The notes beneath the pieces are model-generated. The model was given only the letters and a program-made list of their open reading frames with translations, searched no databases and was not told where the DNA came from. Below are positions 1 to 5,210 of a DNA stretch of 6,798 nt, in pieces. The position numbers and the translations under genes are program-made. The stretch lies in contig PMTB01000127.1 in assembly GCA_003167475.1 (NCBI GenBank), positions 1 to 6,798 on the forward strand, written 5' to 3'. Position 1 is the first letter of the stretch; each line of letters starts with the position of its first letter. The stretch is from a candidate division FCPU426 bacterium (GTDB taxonomy: Bacteria > Oederibacteriota > PGYV01 > Palsa-1178).

Positions 1-476
1 AGGCATTCCCGGAGTACGGGCCGGAAAGAATGGGGGCCCCTGTCGCGGCGTTTGACAGGATCGCTTCGAAGGAAATCACGATCCACTCGCCGGTCTTAAA
101 GCCGGATGTGGTCCTTATCCTCGATGAGACACTCACAGAATCGGTAAACATGACACACGGTTTATCCGAGGAAACAGGCGTCCTCATCGTAAACACCCCT
201 TACTCAAAGGAAGAAGTGCAGTCAAGGGTGAAATGGAACGGCAAGAAACTAATCACGATAGACGCTTCAAAAATAGCCCAGATCCATATCGGAAAAGCCA
301 TCCCCAACACGCCCATGATAGGCGCACTGCTCGGGGCCGTTGACATACTTCCGCTGGAAGCATTCATGGAAGACACAAAGAAAAAACTCGAGAAAAAATT
401 CAAGTCAAAACCCGAAGTAATCGAAGGCAACCTGAAAGCTATAAGAGCGGCTTATGAGGAGGTAAAGAAATCATGA
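1..476 (+). CDS. porC: Pyruvate:ferredoxin oxidoreductase gamma subunit, 5'-truncated
   Basis: Gamma subunit of heterotetrameric PFOR, a cytoplasmic enzyme that interconverts pyruvate plus CoA with acetyl-CoA plus CO2 using ferredoxin. The open frame runs in from the left edge (first full codon at base 3), and its first visible residues, AFPEYGPERMGAPVAAFDRI, match the conserved 'FP.(F/Y)GPER.GAPV.AF.RI' segment of the 2-oxoacid:acceptor oxidoreductase gamma domain. About 157 residues are visible. Known gamma subunits are about 180-195 residues, so roughly 30-40 N-terminal residues, including the expected glycine-rich start, lie outside the window. The ATG at base 30 is internal to the domain, not a real start. 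The stop overlaps the next start (ATGA at 473-476), and the delta, alpha and beta genes follow directly. The same fold occurs in other 2-oxoacid oxidoreductases; the pyruvate assignment rests mainly on the beta subunit. Confidence 0.93.
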   Translation, partial: AFPEYGPERMGAPVAAFDRIASKEITIHSPVLKPDVVLILDETLTESVNMTHGLSEETGVLIVNTPYSKEEVQSRVKWNGKKLITIDASKIAQIHIGKAIPNTPMIGALLGAVDILPLEAFMEDTKKKLEKKFKSKPEVIEGNLKAIRAAYEEVKKS

Positions 477-898
477 CAACAACAAAAAAACCCGATCTAA
501 AGGTATGGAAAGATATACCCCTCGGCGGCGTGGTGGAGAGCGGAACTTCCGAGCACTTCCACACAGGCGGCTGGAGAAGCAAAGTTCCCGTATGGCAGAA
601 ACAGAACTGCATACAGTGCATGACATGCTGGGCGTTCTGTCCGGATAACGCCATAAAGGTGGTTGACGGCGCCAAAGGCAAAGAACGCGGCGAGTTTGAC
701 TATGATTTCTGCAAAGGCTGCGGCATATGCCCGGAAGAATGCCCGCAGAACAACAAGATCTTTAAGGAACTTAAGGCAAAAGACGCGAACCTGAAAGGAT
801 CCCCGTCAACATTTACAGGGACCCCCGGGTTTAACGAGAAGGCTGCAATATTGTTTGTCGGGCTTAAAGAAGCCAAAGACAAATTCAATATAAAGTAA
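473..898 (+). CDS. porD: Pyruvate:ferredoxin oxidoreductase delta subunit (2x[4Fe-4S] ferredoxin)
   Basis: Ferredoxin-like subunit that carries electrons from the catalytic subunits of PFOR to external ferredoxin. Two complete [4Fe-4S] motifs are visible: Cys46-x2-Cys49-x2-Cys52-x3-Cys56-Pro and Cys80-x2-Cys83-x2-Cys86-x3-Cys90-Pro. Upstream of them, residues 11-42 (WKDIPLGGVV...TGGWRSKVPVW) are the usual PorD N-terminal segment that wraps the partner subunits. The start is ATG 473, overlapping the porC stop by 4 bases, with AGGAGG at 457-462 placed 10 bases upstream. At 141 residues it is longer than the roughly 100 usual for the family. The excess is a tail of about 50 residues after the last cysteine, where family members normally end soon after a 'CP..AI' motif; here the second motif reads CPQNNKIF. 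The cofactor ligands are intact, so I expect a working subunit; the role of the tail is unknown. Confidence 0.93.
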   Translation: MTTTKKPDLKVWKDIPLGGVVESGTSEHFHTGGWRSKVPVWQKQNCIQCMTCWAFCPDNAIKVVDGAKGKERGEFDYDFCKGCGICPEECPQNNKIFKELKAKDANLKGSPSTFTGTPGFNEKAAILFVGLKEAKDKFNIK

Positions 899-914
899 CG
901 GAGGAAAACATATA

Positions 915-2099
915 ATGGAGAAAACAATCACGGCAAGGACCGGAAATGAAGCCATGGCGGAAGCCATGCGCCAGATAAACCCGGATGTCTGCGCGGCTTA
1001 TCCCATAACGCCGGCCACGGAAATAATGCAGATATTCGCAGGTTTTGTAAATGACGGAAAGGTGAAGACAAACCTGATCACTGTTGAATCGGAGCACTCG
1101 GCAATGAGCGCCTGCATAGGCTCGGCTGCTGCGGGCGCCCGCACCATGACGGCGACGTCGTCACAGGGCCTGGCACTGATGCACGAGATTCTTTTTATAG
1201 CATCCGGCATAAGGCTCCCGATAGTAATGGCTGACGTAAACCGCGCTTTATCGGCGCCTATCAATATCCATTGCGACCACTCGGACACAATGGCTGAAAG
1301 GGATTCGGGTTGGATACAGATTTTTTCCGAGAACACCCAGGAAGCGTATGATTCTATGCTTCAGGCCAACAGGATCGCAGAACACAAGGATGTTCAAACG
1401 CCCGTTATGGTCACCACGGACGGATTTATCATAAGCCACGGCATGGAAAGGCTGGAAATGTATCCGGACGCCGAAGTACAAAAATTTGTCGGAGAATATA
1501 AGGCACAGTACACGGTACTGGATACCGACCATCCGATAACAGTAGGCTCGCTGGTTTTGACCGATTATTACCTGGAATACAAAAAAGCGCAGCACGAAGC
1601 GATGAAAACCGCGAAAAGGGTGATCCTGGAAGTCGGAAAAGAATTCGGAAAGACATTCGGAAAAGAATACGGTTTGATCGAAACATACAAGACCGATGAC
1701 GCCGACTTTATCATAGTGGTCATGGGTTCGACAGCCGGAACCACCAAGGCCGCTATCGAGGAACTCAGGCAGGAAGGCATCAAAGCCGGATTGCTGAAGA
1801 TCAGGGTATTCAGGCCTTTCCCGGCCGAGGAAATAGCGGCAGTATTGTCCAAGGCAAAAGCCGTGGCTGTGCTTGACAGGTGCGAATCAATGTCAAACCA
1901 GGCCGGGCCGGTAGCCGTGGAAGTGAAATCCGGATTGTACGACGCGGGTGTTAAAGTGCCCCTTGCGAGCTATATATACGGTCTCGGCGGAAGGGAAATA
2001 TACATAGAGGACCTGAAGAATGTTTACAGGGAACTGAAGAATATCTCTGAAGGAAAGTCCAAACCTGAACAGGCTAAGTACATCGGCCTGAAAGAATAA
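915..2099 (+). CDS. porA: Pyruvate:ferredoxin oxidoreductase alpha subunit
   Basis: Alpha subunit of PFOR. With the beta subunit it forms the thiamine diphosphate site; this chain supplies the pyrimidine-binding domain and the transketolase-C-like domain. Of 394 residues (normal for the family), 29-36 read YPITPATE, the signature of the N-terminal domain. Residues 57-90 (VESEHSAMSAC...SSQGLALMHE) form the conserved cofactor-proximal stretch, and 109-123 (NRALSAPINIHCDHS) is highly typical of PFOR alpha chains. Residues about 265-360 are the C-terminal alpha/beta domain (IIVVMGSTAGT, LLKIRVFRPFP, VLDRCESMSNQAGP). ATG 915 follows the porD stop by 16 bases, with GGAGG at 900-904 placed 10 bases upstream. 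No frameshift or missing core motif is seen. Confidence 0.95.
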   Translation: MEKTITARTGNEAMAEAMRQINPDVCAAYPITPATEIMQIFAGFVNDGKVKTNLITVESEHSAMSACIGSAAAGARTMTATSSQGLALMHEILFIASGIRLPIVMADVNRALSAPINIHCDHSDTMAERDSGWIQIFSENTQEAYDSMLQANRIAEHKDVQTPVMVTTDGFIISHGMERLEMYPDAEVQKFVGEYKAQYTVLDTDHPITVGSLVLTDYYLEYKKAQHEAMKTAKRVILEVGKEFGKTFGKEYGLIETYKTDDADFIIVVMGSTAGTTKAAIEELRQEGIKAGLLKIRVFRPFPAEEIAAVLSKAKAVAVLDRCESMSNQAGPVAVEVKSGLYDAGVKVPLASYIYGLGGREIYIEDLKNVYRELKNISEGKSKPEQAKYIGLKE

Positions 2100-2112
2100 G
2101 GAGGCTAAAAAT

Positions 2113-3039
2113 ATGTCATCACCAAAACAAGCAGCAGCAGTTGAAAATAAATTAAACGGCGGCCACAGGGCATGCGCCGGATGCGGTTTCCCCATAGCTA
2201 TAAAGGAAGTCCTTTCGTCATGCAAGGACCCCATTGTGGTGGTCAGTGCGACAGGATGCCTGGAAGTTACGACGACCATATATCCTTATTCAGCCTGGAA
2301 GGTGCCTTTCCTTCACAATGCTTTTGAGAACGCGGGCGCAACATGCTCGGGTGTAGAGGGCGCGTATCAGTCACTGAAAAAACAGGGTAAGATCACAAAA
2401 AATATCAAGTTTGTCGCTTTCGGAGGCGACGGCGGAACGTACGACATAGGCCTTCAGTCATTGTCGGGCGCCATGGAACGCGGGCATGACATGCTTTATG
2501 TCTGCAATAACAACGAAGCGTACATGAACACCGGGGTCCAGCGCTCGTCAGCCACCCCCAAAGGCACAAGCACGACGACATCTCCCGCCGGAAAAGTCAT
2601 AAACGGCAAGCAGCAGAACCCGAAGGACCTGACCGAGATAATGGTGGCCCACAACATCCCTTATGTGGCCCAGACTACGGTCGGAATGTGGCCGGATGCT
2701 ACCAAAAAGTTTGAAAAAGCATTCTCAATAACCGGCGCCAAGTTCGTAAATATCTATGCGCCGTGTATCCCGGGATGGGGATATGACAATTCACAGACAA
2801 TAAAGATCTCAAAGCTTGTTGCCGACACCTGCATGTTCCCGATATATGAAGTGGAGAACGGCAAGTACAAGATAAATTATAAACCGAGCACCAAACTGCC
2901 CATCACGGAATTTTACAAGACACAGACAAGGTTCAAAGCCCTGCTCAAAGACGAGGCCGCAATCGCCTCTATCCAGGCGTATTATGACGCCAAATGGGCA
3001 AGGCTGCTCCTGATGGAAGAAGCGACAAACAAGGCTTAA
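2113..3039 (+). CDS. porB: Pyruvate:ferredoxin oxidoreductase beta subunit (TPP-binding)
   Basis: Beta subunit of PFOR, carrying the diphosphate end of thiamine diphosphate and the proximal [4Fe-4S] cluster. The 308 residues show Cys21, Cys24 (in RACAGCG), Cys49 (ATGC) and Cys218 (YAPC), the four positions expected for the cluster by analogy with the characterised PFOR of Desulfovibrio. GDGGTYDIG at 105-113 with the Asn run at 132-134 is the Mg/TPP motif. NEAYMNTGVQRS (134-145) and the following Thr/Ser-rich stretch are typical of pyruvate rather than 2-oxoglutarate or branched-chain enzymes, so I call pyruvate as substrate. Start ATG 2113; the Shine-Dalgarno GGAGG (2100-2104) directly abuts the porA stop codon. 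As the last gene of the por operon it is followed by a 375-bp hairpin-rich spacer. Confidence 0.95.
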   Translation: MSSPKQAAAVENKLNGGHRACAGCGFPIAIKEVLSSCKDPIVVVSATGCLEVTTTIYPYSAWKVPFLHNAFENAGATCSGVEGAYQSLKKQGKITKNIKFVAFGGDGGTYDIGLQSLSGAMERGHDMLYVCNNNEAYMNTGVQRSSATPKGTSTTTSPAGKVINGKQQNPKDLTEIMVAHNIPYVAQTTVGMWPDATKKFEKAFSITGAKFVNIYAPCIPGWGYDNSQTIKISKLVADTCMFPIYEVENGKYKINYKPSTKLPITEFYKTQTRFKALLKDEAAIASIQAYYDAKWARLLLMEEATNKA

Positions 3040-3073
3040 GAGCCTTTAAAGATGTGTTACCCCTTGTTATACC

Positions 3074-3105
3074 GCAGAAGCCCGGGTGCGAACCCGGGCT
3101 TCTGC
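3074..3105. repeat. Perfect 14-bp GC-rich hairpin downstream of porB
   Basis: Arms 3074-3087 (GCAGAAGCCCGGGT) and 3092-3105 are exact reverse complements around the four-base loop GCGA. It starts 34 bases after the porB stop, so it is well placed to end the por transcript or protect its 3' end. The sequence after it is ATTTCGATGG, without a proper T run, so it does not meet the usual rule for intrinsic termination on the + strand. It could be a processing or stability element, or the first member of the repeat cluster that follows. Confidence 0.75.
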
Positions 3106-3109
3106 ATTT

Positions 3110-3161
3110 CGATGGTTGTTAGCTTTGAGGAGCTACCGCGACGAAAAGCTTACAACCATCG
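3110..3161. repeat. Imperfect 17-bp inverted repeat (structured hairpin A)
   Basis: Left arm 3110-3126 and right arm 3145-3161 pair over 17 positions with a single T-T mismatch (CGATGGTTGT / ACAACCATCG outside, AGCTTT / AAAGCT inside). The 18-base loop holds GCTACCGCGACG (3132-3143). It begins only 4 bases after the previous hairpin and abuts the next. It may be a folded RNA, a protein-binding palindrome or a small dispersed repeat; the sequence alone does not decide. Confidence 0.7.
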
Positions 3162-3206
3162 ATACCCGCTCAAGTCCCGGCGCTACTGCGACGGGACAAG
3201 CGGTAT
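3162..3206. repeat. Interrupted hairpin B with the same apical motif as hairpin A
   Basis: Pairing segments are 3162-3166 with 3202-3206 (ATACC/GGTAT), 3168-3170 with 3199-3201, 3174-3179 with 3192-3197 (GTCCCG/CGGGAC) and an apical 3181-3183 with 3188-3190 (CGC/GCG) closing a TACT loop. Small bulges separate them. The tip, GCTACTGCGACG (3182-3193), matches the loop of hairpin A at 11 of 12 bases, exactly 50 bp downstream, while the supporting stems differ. That pattern is typical of a structure conserved for its tip. Confidence 0.6.
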
Positions 3207-3210
3207 GGCC

Positions 3211-3244
3211 TTAATTTTTATGAGCTTGAGCTCATAAAAATTAA
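3211..3244. repeat. Perfect AT-rich 16-bp palindrome
   Basis: TTAATTTTTATGAGCT (3211-3226) and its exact reverse complement (3229-3244) flank a two-base TG centre. As RNA it would form a stem of about 15 bp with a TTGA loop. The arms carry T-rich and A-rich ends on both strands, so it resembles a weak bidirectional terminator, but there is no T run beyond the stem. The length and perfection make chance unlikely. Confidence 0.7.
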
Positions 3245-3284
3245 ATTATCCATTAAAGCTCTTATGGATGAAGGCAAGCCGGTT

Positions 3285-3378
3285 TTTGTAGAGAGGGGGC
3301 TTGTCCCCCTCTCTAACACAGTGCTTTCGTTTTTCACCCTTCACTGTTTTAGAAGGGGACGAGCCCCTTCTCTACAAA
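3285..3378. repeat. REP-like pair: two similar hairpins in mirror orientation
   Basis: The left unit begins TTTGTAGAGAGGGGGCTTGT (3285-3304) and the right unit, read on the minus strand from 3378, begins TTTGTAGAGAAGGGGCTCGT: 18 of the first 20 bases are identical, and the match continues through CCCC. Each unit is itself a hairpin: 3289-3299 with 3305-3315 (11 bp, loop CTTGT), and 3351-3358 with 3364-3371 (8 bp, loop ACGAG). Inside them ACAGTG (3318-3323) and CACTGT (3342-3347) pair again around an 18-base centre. The whole 94-bp block is therefore a nested palindrome, the layout of paired REP/BIME elements or a very short inverted-repeat element. No transposase is nearby. It ends 36 bases before the lipoprotein start. 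Confidence 0.72.
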
Positions 3379-3414
3379 TGCCGTTTTTAATATTAAACTG
3401 ACAGGAGGTGTTTC

Positions 3415-4122
3415 ATGAAAAAACTCATCATCGCCTTACTGCCTTTACTGCTGCTCTCATCATGCCTTTCCATCCCTTACATCAAAGACGCCCGCATCGA
3501 GACCACCGACGGCCTTAAGGTTTACGGCCACGCTGACTACGACTCTTACTCCACCAAAGACAAAAAGATCGGCATGGACATATACCTTGGCGCGAAATAC
3601 GGAAACGGCTTTTTTGAGGCCGGCGCCGAGACCGACCTGGCCCTGCTTATGGATATAAATACTTATTTAAAGATAAAAATCCTGGATGACGACGGCTGGA
3701 GCATAGCCGCCTGCGGTTTCGCGGATCCCAGGTTTGTCGCGCAATTGTACGAGTATGGCGGTCTTGCTTTGTTCTCAAAGAGCTGGGGAAACGTTTCTCT
3801 TACGGCCATAGGAGGCTACAGCAAGGTTAAGAATGAATATGTTTACTCAAAGCAGTTTTACAATTACGGACTCGGGGATTTTCCGGGCGATGTCGACTTT
3901 ATGAACCTTGGAGCCACGATTGCGATAGGGGATTTTTCGCTTAATTTTCTTTACAAAAAAGGCTTGAGGGCGGCAGAAAGGTCGGCTTTTTCCGGCCTAA
4001 AACCCGATAATCCGGACACAATGCTCTTTTCCATCGGCCTTGACGTGCCGAACCGCGAAAAAGGCCCAATTGAAACCGATAAGGACCCAAAAGTGGAGAT
4101 ACCTGTCAATGATAATCTTTAA
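3415..4122 (+). CDS. Unrecognised lipoprotein, beta-rich
   Basis: I do not recognise this 235-residue protein. Its N-terminus is a textbook lipoprotein signal: MKK, a hydrophobic stretch (4-14) and lipobox Leu14-Ser-Ser-Cys17, so Cys17 should be lipidated and the mature protein anchored in a membrane facing the periplasm or the surface. The body alternates polar and hydrophobic residues with many Gly and aromatic positions (for example IYLGAKYGNGFFEAGAETDL and GDFSLNFLYKKGL). This suggests beta strands, perhaps a small beta-barrel or beta-sandwich. The C-terminus is hydrophilic and proline-rich. The start is ATG 3415 with a strong AGGAGGTG (3403-3410) 4 bases upstream. It appears to be a single-gene unit between the hairpin-rich spacer and the speD promoter; I found no convincing promoter or intrinsic terminator of its own. 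Confidence 0.85.
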   Translation: MKKLIIALLPLLLLSSCLSIPYIKDARIETTDGLKVYGHADYDSYSTKDKKIGMDIYLGAKYGNGFFEAGAETDLALLMDINTYLKIKILDDDGWSIAACGFADPRFVAQLYEYGGLALFSKSWGNVSLTAIGGYSKVKNEYVYSKQFYNYGLGDFPGDVDFMNLGATIAIGDFSLNFLYKKGLRAAERSAFSGLKPDNPDTMLFSIGLDVPNREKGPIETDKDPKVEIPVNDNL

Positions 4123-4169
4123 TTATTTAGCCCGGCTTAAATAAATATCAAAAAAGGCCCAAAAAAATA

Positions 4170-4198
4170 TTGACAAATTGTTTGCATTGTTATATAAA
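4170..4198 (+). promoter_or_regulatory. Sigma70-type promoter of speD
   Basis: A perfect -35 box TTGACA (4170-4175), a 17-bp spacer and the -10 box TATAAA (4193-4198, one mismatch to TATAAT) give optimal geometry. Two A-tracts around 4150-4167 lie immediately upstream and could act as an UP element. Transcription would start near 4205, leaving a leader of about 110 bases before the favoured TTG start of speD. This is the clearest promoter in the window. Confidence 0.82.
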
Positions 4199-4254
4199 TA
4201 TTACTACATTAAAAGGATTTTTTATCAGAGATTGCTTGAAACACAGATAAATTT

Positions 4255-4272
4255 AAGGCCCGAGAGGGCCTT
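4255..4272 (+). promoter_or_regulatory. Leader hairpin upstream of speD
   Basis: AAGGCCC (4255-4261) and GGGCCTT (4266-4272) pair perfectly around a GAGA tetraloop, inside the predicted speD leader. It ends 2 bases before an in-frame ATG (4275) and would bury the only purine-rich stretch that could serve that ATG. It is followed by TTTAATG, too few T for a good terminator. It may simply separate signals, or modulate access to the translation start 40 bases further on. Confidence 0.6.
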
Positions 4273-4298
4273 TAATGATAAATGGAATTAAATTTGTC

Positions 4299-4306
4299 GG
4301 GGGTGA
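4299..4306 (+). promoter_or_regulatory. Shine-Dalgarno site that favours the TTG start of speD
   Basis: GGGGGTGA matches GGAGGTGA at 7 of 8 bases and sits 7 bases before TTG 4314. The next gene uses the closely similar GAGGTGA at the same 7-base distance before its GTG, which supports this as the real initiation site. Confidence 0.7.
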
Positions 4307-4313
4307 GTTAGAA

Positions 4314-4694
4314 TTGAAAAACCTCGGAAGGCACATCCTGGTCGAGTTTTACGGATGTAACAAATCGAAACTGGATGATCTGAAATTTGTGGAACGCACC
4401 ATGGTTGGCGCCGCTGAGTACTCGAAAGCTACGGTTGTGGACGAGGTTTTTCACAAGTTCAACCCGCACGGCATAAGCGGGGTCGTTGTCATACAGGAGT
4501 CGCACCTTACGATACACACCTGGCCGGAATACGGCTACGCCGCGGTCGACGTTTTCACATGCGGACACACAGTGGATCCCTGGGACGCGTTCTTCTACCT
4601 GAACAGGGAATTTGAGGCAGAGTCAAACACCACTATGGAACTTAAAAGGGGCCTGCTGGACCTTCCGAATTTGAAAGTGAAGACTACCGCTTAA
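4314..4694 (+). CDS. speD: S-adenosylmethionine decarboxylase proenzyme (pyruvoyl-dependent)
   Basis: Makes decarboxylated S-adenosylmethionine, the aminopropyl donor for spermidine synthesis, in the cytoplasm. The proenzyme cuts itself between Glu62 and Ser63, and the serine becomes the pyruvoyl cofactor. Counting from TTG 4314 (126 residues), the sequence KNLGRHILVEF opens the protein and ESHLTIHTWPEYGYAA covers 62-77. Ser63, His68 and Cys83 fall at the same numbers as the catalytic residues of the Thermotoga maritima enzyme, which begins MKSLGRH. That agreement plus the Shine-Dalgarno at 4299-4306 is why I prefer TTG. The longer alternative from ATG 4275 adds 13 residues with no family counterpart. 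No spermidine synthase gene is adjacent. Some SpeD homologues have been reported to act on ornithine or arginine instead, but the active-site segment here looks canonical. Confidence 0.93.
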   Translation: MKNLGRHILVEFYGCNKSKLDDLKFVERTMVGAAEYSKATVVDEVFHKFNPHGISGVVVIQESHLTIHTWPEYGYAAVDVFTCGHTVDPWDAFFYLNREFEAESNTTMELKRGLLDLPNLKVKTTA

Positions 4695-4725
4695 GTTTTT
4701 CAAAAACCAACGAGGTGATTTACAA

Positions 4726-5079
4726 GTGGATGCCAAGAGGAAAAAAGAACTAAAAGAGATCCTGGTCGAGATGAAAAACGATAAAATCGCCGAGATCAGG
4801 CAGAATAAGGACGAAATGACGAGCGCCGACGGCTACCAGAACGACGCCCAGGATTTCGCCGACACGGCGACCAATATTTACGACAAAGAACTGCACCAGG
4901 ACCTCACTGAAAAAAACAAGAAACTTTTGATGGATATAGAGGAAGCGCTGTCAAAGATAGAGGAAGGAAGGTTCGGCAAGTGCGACAAATGCGGCAAGGA
5001 TATCAGCATAGAGCGCCTTAAAGCCATACCTTTCTCAAAGAACTGCATAAAGTGCCAGACCGGCGCCGAGAAGAAATAG
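4726..5079 (+). CDS. DksA/TraR-family C4 zinc-finger protein
   Basis: Small 117-residue member of the DksA/TraR family. Characterised members insert a coiled coil into the secondary channel of RNA polymerase, often together with ppGpp; whether this one does is inferred from fold only. Residues 1-85 are highly charged and helical, fitting the coiled coil, with DFADTA at 43-48 lining up with the coil tip of E. coli DksA (an Asp-x-Ala pair, here D46 and A48). The zinc finger is complete: Cys86-x2-Cys89-x17-Cys107-x2-Cys110, preceded by GRFGKC and containing ERLKAIP, both hallmarks of the family. The start is GTG 4726, with GAGGTGA (4712-4718) 7 bases upstream. It lies 31 bases after speD with no terminator between, so the two are probably co-transcribed, and it is followed by a strong terminator. 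It is shorter than E. coli DksA and closer in size to TraR/YteA-like proteins. Confidence 0.9.
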   Translation: MDAKRKKELKEILVEMKNDKIAEIRQNKDEMTSADGYQNDAQDFADTATNIYDKELHQDLTEKNKKLLMDIEEALSKIEEGRFGKCDKCGKDISIERLKAIPFSKNCIKCQTGAEKK

Positions 5080-5089
5080 GCTATTATAT

Positions 5090-5159
5090 TTCCGGGAGGT
5101 TTTTTTAATTCTTCTGATACCGCAAAAGAAGGCTTAGAAAATCTCCCGGAATTTTTTTT
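5090..5159 (+). terminator. Rho-independent terminator of the speD/DksA-like unit
   Basis: TTCCGGGAG (5090-5098) pairs exactly with CTCCCGGAA (5143-5151), followed at once by eight T (5152-5159). Pairing can continue inward through the T run 5100-5105 with 5136-5141, and again through CTTCT/AGAAG (5111-5115 with 5127-5131), leaving an 11-base loop. This is an unusually long hairpin for a terminator. It begins 11 bases after the DksA-like stop codon. Confidence 0.88.
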
Positions 5160-5210
5160 GTCCGGTTTAATAGTACACGGGTTAAATTCCCCGCCGCTTG
5201 CCGCGTTAGA

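Noticed and set aside
2113..3039. 2-oxoglutarate or branched-chain 2-oxoacid oxidoreductase instead of PFOR
   Set aside because: The NEAYMNTGVQRS segment, the four cluster cysteines, and the gamma-delta-alpha-beta gene set fit pyruvate enzymes better.
3110..3206. Guanidine-II (mini-ykkC) riboswitch, because two tandem hairpins each contain an ACGR sequence
   Set aside because: In that class ACGR is the hairpin loop closed by short stems. Here it lies on the 3' side of the tip, and the downstream gene is not a guanidine exporter or carboxylase.
3052..3237. A 61-codon open frame on the + strand, and another open frame at 3116-3214 read in a different phase
   Set aside because: Both lie entirely inside the inverted repeats, have no ribosome site and give compositions dictated by the palindromes. 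Neither translation resembles a protein family I know.
3074..3378. CRISPR array
   Set aside because: The repeats are inverted and of different sequence, there are no evenly spaced direct repeats, and no cas gene is present.
3285..3378. Insertion sequence remnant
   Set aside because: The centre is only 18 bases, no transposase fragment is visible, and I see no target-site duplication flanking the ends.
4123..4140. Terminator after the lipoprotein gene (TTTAGCCCGGCTTAAA)
   Set aside because: The GC part leaves too small a loop to fold, and there is no T run; it is at best a weak palindrome.
4275..4313. ATG 4275 as the start of speD
   Set aside because: It adds 13 residues without family counterpart, its possible ribosome site is inside a hairpin, and TTG 4314 places the catalytic residues at the family's usual numbers. 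It remains possible.
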